Shown one piece after another: positions 49,569 to 55,663 of a DNA stretch of 58,443 nt (position 1 is the first letter of the stretch; the number at the start of each line of letters is the position of its first letter). Origin of the DNA: Planctomycetota bacterium (GTDB lineage: Bacteria; Planctomycetota; Planctomycetia; Gemmatales; Gemmataceae). The notes under the pieces were generated by a model. The model ran no database searches. It saw only the letters and a program-made list of their open reading frames with translations, and was not told the DNA's origin. A program made the position numbers and the translations under genes. The DNA is taken from positions 1 through 58,443 of the forward strand of contig JAIOPV010000120.1 in the NCBI GenBank assembly GCA_021413735.1, given 5' to 3'.

Positions 49569-50483
49569 CTATGCGTTCAGGGTGCCGACTACTTCCGCAA
49601 GACTCGCGGCACCGAGCGAACGCAACGCCTCGGGTAACGCTTCCGCGATCCGCACGCTCGCCGTCGGATCGTAGAAGTTCGCCGTGCCGACCTGAATCGC
49701 GTTCGCTCCCGCAACGATGAAATCCATCGCGTCGTCGAGCGTCGCGATGCCGCCCACACCGATCACCGGAATCGCTTTCAACTTCGCGATTCGCCACACA
49801 GCCCGCAACGCCAATGGCTTGATCGCTGGCCCGCTCAAGCCGCCCGTCACGTTCCCCAAAATCGCCTTCCGTCGTCGCCAATCGACCGCCATGCCGACGA
49901 ACGTGTTCACCGCACTCACAGCATCGGCCCCTGCATCGGCTGCGGCACGAGCGATCAGCGTGATATCAGTGACGTTCGGCGTGAGCTTCGCGATCAGCGG
50001 AATGTTCGGGCACGCATCGCGACACTTGCGAATGATACGGCGAGTCACTTCCGGATCGGTGGCGAAGTCGAGGCCGCCGGAAACGTTTGGGCACGACAGG
50101 TTCAGTTCCAATCCTGCAAGCCCCTGACCCAACTCCGCGACACGCGTGGCCATCGCGACGAACTCGTCTTCGGTCTTGCCGGCGATGTTGCCGATCACAG
50201 CAGTCGGCAGCGTTCGCAGATACGGCAAGTGATGGCTCAGGAAGTGTTCGAGGCCGTCGTTGTCGAGGCCGATGGCGTTCAACATGCCCGACGCGGTTTC
50301 GACCGTTCGCGGTGGCGTGTTCCCCGCTCGCGATGCCTGCGTGACCGTTTTCGGAATCACGCCACCGAGCTTGGCGAAGTCCACGAAGTGCGTCATTTCC
50401 TTGGCGTAGCCGAACGTGCCCGATGCAACGAGGACAGGGTTGCGGAGAATCAGGCGACCGAGCGTGACAGACAGGTCTGGCAT
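49569..50483 (-). CDS. pyrD: Dihydroorotate dehydrogenase, class 1B catalytic subunit
   Basis: 304 residues from ATG 50483; an in-frame ATG four codons upstream is possible. It oxidises dihydroorotate to orotate. Class 1 hallmark: catalytic Cys131 in [13 protein letters not shown]. Other features: [40 protein letters not shown], and the FMN-phosphate site [27 protein letters not shown]. Class 1B enzymes use NAD+ through the PyrK subunit, whose gene is at 39852. The gene is single on its strand and converges with the HEAT fragment. Confidence 0.95.
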   Translation of the reverse strand: MPDLSVTLGRLILRNPVLVASGTFGYAKEMTHFVDFAKLGGVIPKTVTQASRAGNTPPRTVETASGMLNAIGLDNDGLEHFLSHHLPYLRTLPTAVIGNIAGKTEDEFVAMATRVAELGQGLAGLELNLSCPNVSGGLDFATDPEVTRRIIRKCRDACPNIPLIAKLTPNVTDITLIARAAADAGADAVSAVNTFVGMAVDWRRRKAILGNVTGGLSGPAIKPLALRAVWRIAKLKAIPVIGVGGIATLDDAMDFIVAGANAIQVGTANFYDPTASVRIAEALPEALRSLGAASLAEVVGTLNA

Positions 50484-50578
50484 GAGGCTACCCACTGACG
50501 ACGAGATCGCGGAACCGTCCCCGCGTTGCGGTGTTTAATGAGGTGAGCACGTTCGTTTCCAGACCACTGGAGGTTTGA

Positions 50579-50881
50579 ATGTTTCGCAAGTCACTTGCAG
50601 CACTCTTATTCACGCTGGGATGTTCGATCACGCTCTACGCTGAAGCAGCCGAGGAAGCTCCGGCCCCGCGTGCCGTTGAAGCCAAGAAACCCGAGGGTGC
50701 CGCTGGGAAATTCGGCGGCAAGTTCGGTGGCAAGCTGGACCCCGAGAAGATGGCGAAGCTCAAGGAAAAGCTCAAGAATATCGACCCCGAGAAGCTGAAG
50801 GAACTCAAGGAAAAGTTCGGCGGCAAGATCGATCTGGAGAAGCTGAAAGAGAAACTCAAGAAGGCCGACGGCAACGAGTGA
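50579..50881 (+). CDS. Small secreted lysine/glycine repeat protein
   Basis: 100 residues from ATG 50579 with GAGG upstream. A signal peptide (FRKSLAALLFTLGCSITLYA, probably cleaved before EAAEE) is followed by an acidic-basic linker. Then GKFGGKFGGKLDPEKMAKLKEK and the related units LKNIDPEKLKELKEKFGGKI and DLEKLKEKLKKA repeat. The helices are strongly amphipathic. No known family. The repeated IDPEKLKEL pattern resembles small planctomycetal exported proteins rich in Lys and Glu. Divergent from pyrD with a 95-bp gap. Confidence 0.75.
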   Translation: MFRKSLAALLFTLGCSITLYAEAAEEAPAPRAVEAKKPEGAAGKFGGKFGGKLDPEKMAKLKEKLKNIDPEKLKELKEKFGGKIDLEKLKEKLKKADGNE

Positions 50882-50900
50882 ATCAGTGAAAGACAACAAT

Positions 50901-51038
50901 CGCCGCACGATCAGAGACAGATAAAAACACGATCAAAACGGAAGACAGAGTTTGAAAGCCAGTGTTCTGCGTCTTTCAAAACGAATTTTCTTGGTTTATG
51001 TTTGGATCGTGTCTTTATCTGTCTTTGATCGTGCGGCG
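50901..51038. repeat. 34-base inverted repeat, family G
   Basis: Arms 50901-50934 and 51005-51038 differ at two positions. The 70-base spacer contains another pair (TTTGAAAG and CTTTCAAA). It fills the gap between the converging genes at 50579 and 51058. The outer GCCGCACGATC also forms the hairpin at 51769-51798. Confidence 0.8.
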
Positions 51039-51057
51039 ATTTCTGCTGTTTTTGGTT

Positions 51058-51741
51058 TCATTTGTAGCGTGTCGGGTCGGACATGTGCGCCTCGGCGAAC
51101 CCCTTCTTCCGCAGCACGCACGAATCGCACCGACCACACGCACGGCCTTCCGCATCCGGGTCGTAACAACTCAGCGTCAGCGAATAATCGACGCCCAACT
51201 TCGCACCTTCGCGGATGATCTCCGCCTTCGTCAACTTCAACAGCGGTGAGTGAACGCGGAACCGGCCCGCACCTTCAACGCCCGCTTTAGTCGCGAGGTT
51301 CGCCAGGTTCTCGAACGCAGCGAGGAATTCTGGCCGGCAATCGGGATAGCCTGAGTAATCGAGAACGTTTGCCCCGATGAAGATGTCGAACGCGCCGACC
51401 GTCTCGGCATACCCCAGCGCCAGCCCCAGCAGAATCGTGTTACGGGCGGGCACATACGTCGTCGGAATGCCGTGGCTCATGTCGTCGGCTGAACGATCCT
51501 TGGGCACCGCGACATCCGCGGTCAGAGCCGATCCGCCGATCGCACGCAGATCGAGCTTCACGACGCGGTGATCGGCGACCCCGAGCGCTTTCGCCACGTC
51601 CGCAGCCCGTTCCAACTCGACACGGTGACGCTGCCCGTAATCGACGCTCAGGGCGAACGTGGTGAAGCCCTGAGCGTTCGCGAACGCAAGCGCTGTGGTG
51701 CTATCCAATCCGCCACTGAGTAGAACGACTGCTTTCGGCAT
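51058..51741 (-). CDS. queC: 7-cyano-7-deazaguanine synthase
   Basis: 227 residues from ATG 51741 with GGAAGGA upstream; a longer reading to 51825 crosses a hairpin. QueC converts 7-carboxy-7-deazaguanine to preQ0 with ATP and ammonia, en route to queuosine. The PP-loop motif is [13 protein letters not shown] (Ser9-Ser14). The zinc site is at the C-terminus: [20 protein letters not shown], giving four cysteines. [18 protein letters not shown] is another hallmark. No queD or queE is adjacent. The FHA gene lies upstream on the same strand, 84 bp away. Confidence 0.95.
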   Translation of the reverse strand: MPKAVVLLSGGLDSTTALAFANAQGFTTFALSVDYGQRHRVELERAADVAKALGVADHRVVKLDLRAIGGSALTADVAVPKDRSADDMSHGIPTTYVPARNTILLGLALGYAETVGAFDIFIGANVLDYSGYPDCRPEFLAAFENLANLATKAGVEGAGRFRVHSPLLKLTKAEIIREGAKLGVDYSLTLSCYDPDAEGRACGRCDSCVLRKKGFAEAHMSDPTRYK

Positions 51742-51768
51742 GGTTCCTTCCGATCCCGAGAAAAGACA

Positions 51769-51798
51769 AGCCGCACGATCCACGTTGATCGTGCGGCT
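51769..51798. other. Hairpin between FHA gene and queC
   Basis: AGCCGCACGATC (51769-51780) pairs perfectly with GATCGTGCGGCT (51787-51798) around six bases. It lies 27 bases upstream of the queC start on the minus strand. It could terminate the FHA message or shape the queC leader. The stem shares GCCGCACGATC with the inverted repeat at 50901-51038. Confidence 0.55.
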
Positions 51799-51825
51799 GT
51801 TCTTCTTGCTGTCGCACGCCCGCAA

Positions 51826-52593
51826 TCAAGCGAAGACGAGTTTCATCTGCACGGTGCCGACCTGCAACACGTCGCCGGGTTTGAGTTGCTTCGGTTGCTT
51901 TGGAGCAATGCGGGTTCCGTTCACCCACGTTCCGTTGAGACTGTTCAGATCCTCGACCGCGACAATACCACGCTCGAAAATCACCACCGCGTGCTGTCTG
52001 GAACACCAGATTTGTTCGAGCGATTCCTGCGTCATCAGGTCGATGTCCACCGGTTTGTCGGCGAACCGGCCGATCATGTTCCGGCCTTCGTAAAGCGGGT
52101 ATTCCATGTTGATCTTCATGCCGCGGAGCACCACCAGCTTGGGCTTGATCGCCGGTGCCGCGGGAACCGGTTGCACGGCCTCGTCGGCGCGAGCGGTTGC
52201 CGGGATGGTCACCGCCATGTTCTGTTGTGGATCGTTCATCGGATGTCCCGGAAGGCCAGGGAGAGCATGGGCGGTACCGTCACCATCGAGTTTTCGGCGG
52301 TCGCGAACGGAAGAACCACTACCTCGAGGGGGTGGCGGTGTAATTTCCAGACCAAAGCGAGCACCGTTGAATGCTCCGCTTGGCTTCTCATCGAGAAGGA
52401 GCGTCTTGGGTGCCTGCGCGGTTGGCAACCCGCCGTCGGGAACCTTCACCGGGGTGTGGATTGGTTCCACCATCGGGGCTGGCAGTCCTGCCAAGAGTGA
52501 GAGTGCCGAAAGGGTTAGCAGATCAGCCCCACACTGGCCACACAGTTCTGCGGAAGGGAGATTCGCGTGTTGGCAGCGCGGACAAGTGGCCAT
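51826..52593 (-). CDS. FHA domain protein with N-terminal zinc ribbon
   Basis: 255 residues. A zinc ribbon opens the protein (CPRCQHANLPSAELCGQCGADL). A 110-residue Pro-rich linker follows, then a C-terminal FHA domain (about residues 155-255): YPLYEGRNMIGRFADKPVDIDL with the binding Arg, CSRQHAVVIFERG with Ser and His, and DLNSLNGTWVNGTRI with the Asn pair. FHA domains bind phosphothreonine, so the protein may be a reader of Ser/Thr kinase signalling; a kinase fusion occurs in this window, but no direct link is shown. Single gene between queC and a small beta-rich protein gene. Confidence 0.9.
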   Translation of the reverse strand: MATCPRCQHANLPSAELCGQCGADLLTLSALSLLAGLPAPMVEPIHTPVKVPDGGLPTAQAPKTLLLDEKPSGAFNGARFGLEITPPPPRGSGSSVRDRRKLDGDGTAHALPGLPGHPMNDPQQNMAVTIPATARADEAVQPVPAAPAIKPKLVVLRGMKINMEYPLYEGRNMIGRFADKPVDIDLMTQESLEQIWCSRQHAVVIFERGIVAVEDLNSLNGTWVNGTRIAPKQPKQLKPGDVLQVGTVQMKLVFA

Positions 52594-52722
52594 CGCAGGC
52601 AGTCCTTCAGCAACGGGCGGTCTGATAAATGAAAATACCCATCCCCGCGGAAGTGTAGCTCACGATTTTCGAGCGTTGTTCGACTGAACCCTCAATCGGG
52701 CCGACCTGTTCACTCCTCCAGA

Positions 52723-53112
52723 TTACCCCAGCGGACTCCGGACTTCAAGAGTTACGTCGCCGAGCGATTCCGCAGCCTCGACCGCGAACACGACCGTGTT
52801 CCGTGGATGAACGACTTTCGTGATCTCGACTGCGAACGCTCCCGCAGCCACGCCGACGACAATCGGGTCGCCATTCAGGAGAACATCTGCCTGTCCTGGG
52901 ATGTGAGAGCAGACGAGCCAGAGTTGATCGCCGACGTCGAGCGGTTTGGGCCAGCCGAAGTTCCGGGAATGACAGGTTCGCGAATTGTCGGTGGTGGTGA
53001 TCCACGCACCGCGGAGACGAATCGAATGAGTAACGATGAATGATGAACGATGAACGATGAATGGGGGAACCCCTGGCGGGGGACACTCTTCCGTTCTTGA
53101 TTCATCGTTCAT
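52723..53112 (-). CDS. Beta-rich protein with repeat-derived N-terminus
   Basis: About 129 residues from ATG 53112. The body from residue 30 (RLRGAWITTTDNSRTC, FGWPKPLDVGDQLWLVCSHI, then PGQADVLLNGDPIVV) resembles the jellyroll region of glycoside-hydrolase-type sugar-binding domains, with RN-x-V-x-F-A-V-E and a closing LGDVTLEVR strand. The first 25 residues (MNDESRTEECPPPGV, then FIVHRSSFIV) are encoded by an inverted repeat, so the real start has probably been replaced. No in-frame ATG, GTG or TTG occurs inside the conserved part. It lies 17 bp downstream of the TPR gene on the same strand, perhaps co-translated. Function not known. Confidence 0.6.
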   Translation of the reverse strand: MNDESRTEECPPPGVPPFIVHRSSFIVTHSIRLRGAWITTTDNSRTCHSRNFGWPKPLDVGDQLWLVCSHIPGQADVLLNGDPIVVGVAAGAFAVEITKVVHPRNTVVFAVEAAESLGDVTLEVRSPLG

Positions 53113-53130
53113 CGTTCATCATTCATCGTT
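53032..53130. repeat. 31-base inverted repeat built of GATGAAC units, family F
   Basis: Arms 53032-53062 and 53100-53130 are perfectly complementary; each consists of four near-identical 7-base units (GATGAAC/GATGAAT). The right arm reaches into the stop codon of the TPR gene and provides the ATG of the 52723 gene; the left arm lies inside that gene. Confidence 0.85.
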
Positions 53131-54598
53131 ATGCAGACTGGAGGCGGTCGTTCCATTCGTCGAGCAACTTGCCGATGTTCTTGAACGTGAAGTCGAGGTT
53201 GGCGAGTTCATGGCCCAGGTCGATGGCTCGCGGCAAATCGCCATTCTCGGCGCACCCGCTCGCCAATTGGAACAGCAGCTCCTTCTTGCCGCCTTCCTCG
53301 CCTGGTGGCAACGCCGTCAACGCTTCCTCGAAGTTGCGTTGAGCGAGTCGCCAGTTGTTCCGCTTGCGGAAGCACACCCCCAGCAGCATCGCGGCCCGCC
53401 ACTTCAACTTCTCATCGCGACGAGCGACCTGCAGTTCCGTGATGGCCTCATCGATCAGATCAGCCTTGAGAAGTCGCGTTCCGAGTTCGATTCGATGCTG
53501 ATTCTCGCTCGGGAAGCGGTCGGCCTTCACGCGGTAAAGGTCGATCTCGCGGGTGTTGATCTCCTTCAGGAGTTTCACCCGAAGTTGCAACAGTTCCTTT
53601 TCCGAGAGGTCGCCCGTATCGGTGCTGTTCTCGGCCGTGTCGTCTTCTGCTGCGGTCTTGTCCTTGAGTTTGCGAATCCGGGCTTCGGTGAGTTCGAGAT
53701 TCTTGCGAACCGGTGCGAGGTCGAGATCCATCAGTTCCAGTTGCAACTGGAACGCATTCCCGGTTGGGCCAAGTCCTTGTTGAAGCGTGGCGCGTGCTCG
53801 ATCCGCATGTCCGTGACGGCGATACAGCGTCGCGAGTTGCACGTACAGTGACGGCTCGGTCGGGTCGGCTTCGATGCGTTTCCGCAGTGGGTCGGCATCG
53901 CGGGCGAGCTTATCCGGCTTCTCGGTTGCGCGGCTTTCGATGCGACCCAGCACCGGCGATTCCTGGCTACCCGAAGCTGTTTGTTCGTACTGCCCCTTGG
54001 CGATGGTGTCGCTCGCGGCGAGGTCTTTCGCCTTGTGCGCGGCTTCCACATCCGACGGGTTCGATTCCTTCACGATTTGCCAGAGAACGATCGCACTCTT
54101 GAAGTCACCTCGCTTCTCGAACTGACGGGCTAGGGCACGGTTCAGTGTCGCGTCTTTCGGATTCTTTTGACGTGCTTGATCGAGCGTGAACACGGCGAGA
54201 TCGCTCAGACCCAGAGCGTCGAACGCTTCAGCCATGTCGAGTTGTGTGCCGAGATCCCAGGGGTTGCGGCAGAGGACTTGTTCCGCGTGTTCGAGAGCCT
54301 TCAGGTAGTCACGGTTACGTTTCGCATTCTTGACCCGTGCCTTCAAGCGTGGCGTCGTGAGGAACGCGAACCGACTGCCTCGGAGGTTGTTGCCGAACTT
54401 CTCCTTCTGGGTTTTGCGAAGGTTCTGACGGTAGAAGAAGTTGGCCGGATCGAGACGGCAGCAGGTGAGCAGCAGGCTGATAGCGTAGTCGAGTTGCTCG
54501 TTGGCGATGGCTTCGCGGGCCTTGGCGAACGTGTCTTGCGCGATGCGCCGTTGGTCGGCTGTCGGCGACGGAACCTTCGGCGCGGGTTGTTCGGACAT
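53129..54598 (-). CDS. Tetratricopeptide repeat protein
   Basis: 489 residues from ATG 54598. TPR-type helical pairs are seen throughout: FAKAREAIANEQLDYAISLL, DYLKALEHAEQVLCRNPWDL, AEAFDALGLSDLAVFTLDQA, RQFEKRGDFKSAIVLWQIVK, LATLYRRHGHADRARATL and GVCFRKRNNWRLAQRNFEEA, with a basic insert near 70-100 and a charged coiled segment in the middle. There is no signal peptide, so it is cytoplasmic. It probably scaffolds other proteins; no partner is indicated. Its stop codon lies in a family F repeat shared with the next gene. Confidence 0.9.
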   Translation of the reverse strand: MSEQPAPKVPSPTADQRRIAQDTFAKAREAIANEQLDYAISLLLTCCRLDPANFFYRQNLRKTQKEKFGNNLRGSRFAFLTTPRLKARVKNAKRNRDYLKALEHAEQVLCRNPWDLGTQLDMAEAFDALGLSDLAVFTLDQARQKNPKDATLNRALARQFEKRGDFKSAIVLWQIVKESNPSDVEAAHKAKDLAASDTIAKGQYEQTASGSQESPVLGRIESRATEKPDKLARDADPLRKRIEADPTEPSLYVQLATLYRRHGHADRARATLQQGLGPTGNAFQLQLELMDLDLAPVRKNLELTEARIRKLKDKTAAEDDTAENSTDTGDLSEKELLQLRVKLLKEINTREIDLYRVKADRFPSENQHRIELGTRLLKADLIDEAITELQVARRDEKLKWRAAMLLGVCFRKRNNWRLAQRNFEEALTALPPGEEGGKKELLFQLASGCAENGDLPRAIDLGHELANLDFTFKNIGKLLDEWNDRLQSA

Positions 54599-55007
54599 GG
54601 AGAGGCTCTCCTAGCCGGGACGGCCGGCACACATTCAGCGTACCATACAGTTGTAGCAGAACCAACAGACACCTACCACTCCTCACAATCGCTACAAAAT
54701 AAGCCGCTTCTGTGGATCAAATGCAGTGACAACCGTGCCATTTGTGCCAGTGTTGCCACCTTTTGCACGGGTTGCCGTGCGGAATATCGTGCAGAGAATT
54801 TGCAGGCTTTCAGCGTCGATAATGGTGTTCAGCGGCTCCCAACACTCCCGAAAGACACCTGCTAAAAGAAAACCCCTGTCAGTGCCGGGGGGTATTTCAT
54901 TACTTCCAGCGTTCGGCGGTTGTTGACGAAACCTGAATGCCGCTGGCGATCGAGGCGATCGAGAAATCGAGTTCCTGGTTCGCTCGTGGAGCGATATTTC
55001 TATTTCC
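54599..55007. other. 409-bp region between TPR gene and integrase remnant
   Basis: No gene is seen. An open frame on the minus strand (54692-55060) has no family features and its codon usage does not look protein-like. A short GC-rich hairpin-like stretch (CCCCTGTCAGTGCCGGGGGG) is at 54871-54890. The region may be further debris of the element that left the integrase fragment. Confidence 0.4.
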
Positions 55008-55154
55008 TCAACCTGTCCGCCCGAAGATGTTGGCAGCACGATGGGCCAGGCGGAGTTCATCCGCGCTGCCGAGGCGAGTGTCGCCGCGTGCCTTCGTGAA
55101 CCAGTACACGGACTTGCCGATCGTCTTCTTGCGAAGTTGAGGCCGATGCGTCAT
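55008..55154 (-). pseudogene. Truncated integrase/tyrosine recombinase N-terminus
   Basis: A 48-residue frame from ATG 55154: MTHRPQLRKKTIGKSVYWFT, then KARGDTRLGSADEL. The KKxxGKSxYWFTKAxGDTxxG pattern is, to my knowledge, the start of planctomycetal phage-type integrases (the usual form has KSTYWFTKAGGDTYFG). The frame ends after FGRTG, where a full integrase would continue for more than 300 residues; no continuation is visible in other frames downstream. I read it as a decayed recombinase left beside the tRNA-Sec gene, 84 bp away. Alternatively it is a chance similarity in a short frame. Confidence 0.5.
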
Positions 55155-55238
55155 CGCCCGACTCGAAAGGAGAAAGGGGCTTCTTGCCCACGAGAATGAC
55201 AAGCTGTAAGATCATTACAATCAACGGTTTGAAACTTT

Positions 55239-55333
55239 GGGAGTGTTTGCACGGCTGGTGCCGGCCCTGGTCTTCAAAACCTGTGGGGGGTGTGAACAAC
55301 GCCCCCAGTCGGTTCGATTCCGATACACTCCCG
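55239..55333 (+). tRNA. selC: tRNA-Sec (anticodon TCA)
   Basis: 95 bases fold into a selenocysteine tRNA. Acceptor stem: GGGAGTGT (55239-55246) pairs perfectly over 8 bp with ACACTCCC (55325-55332), the 8-bp length typical of tRNA-Sec. D arm: a stem around GGC-TGGT-GCC. Anticodon arm: stem CTGGT/ACCTG with loop CTTCAAA; the anticodon TCA is 55274-55276. Long variable arm: TGGGGG and CCCCCA stem (55284-55307). T arm: GTCGG-TTCGATT-CCGAT (55308-55324). Discriminator base G at 55333; CCA is not encoded. One oddity is a T-T mismatch at the second pair of the anticodon stem. Confidence 0.9.
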
Positions 55334-55663
55334 CTGAACAACTGGACGGTAAAAGTCGACCTCAGCCGTGCCTCGCACCGAGACGCAGGGGCACTTTGAT
55401 CAGATGCCCAATCACTTCGCAATCGCAGCGAGCAGGAAGCTCTGAGCCAAATCGAATTCGCCCGAATCGCACAGCGAATGCCACAACCACATCTCCGGTT
55501 TTCAGAAGCACACCAGACAATCTTCCGGGCCTCGTCGGAATGCGATGCTCTCACCTCTCCAGCACATTTTTACACACAAACTGCTTGACGTTGGGGCATT
55601 ATGCAAAGACTATCAGTTGCTCATCATTAGCCCCACCACTCGTTCTCCAAGTGGATCACGCCC
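55334..55663. other. 330-bp region between tRNA-Sec and the ELWxxDGT gene
   Basis: Apart from the candidate promoter at 55585-55613 nothing is seen. An open frame on the minus strand (55057-55554) crosses the tRNA gene and is not regarded as coding. Confidence 0.5.
55585..55613 (+). promoter_or_regulatory. Candidate promoter for the ELWxxDGT protein gene
   Basis: TTGACG (55585-55590), a 17-base spacer and GACTAT (55608-55613), about 50 bases before ATG 55664. The -35 box is good, the -10 box is poor. Confidence 0.4.

Noticed and set aside
54692-55060. 122-codon minus-strand open frame upstream of the TPR gene.
   Set aside because: No motifs, weak periodicity, and it overlaps the end of the integrase fragment in another frame.
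55057-55554. 165-codon minus-strand open frame.
   Set aside because: It runs through the tRNA-Sec gene and has no protein-like pattern.
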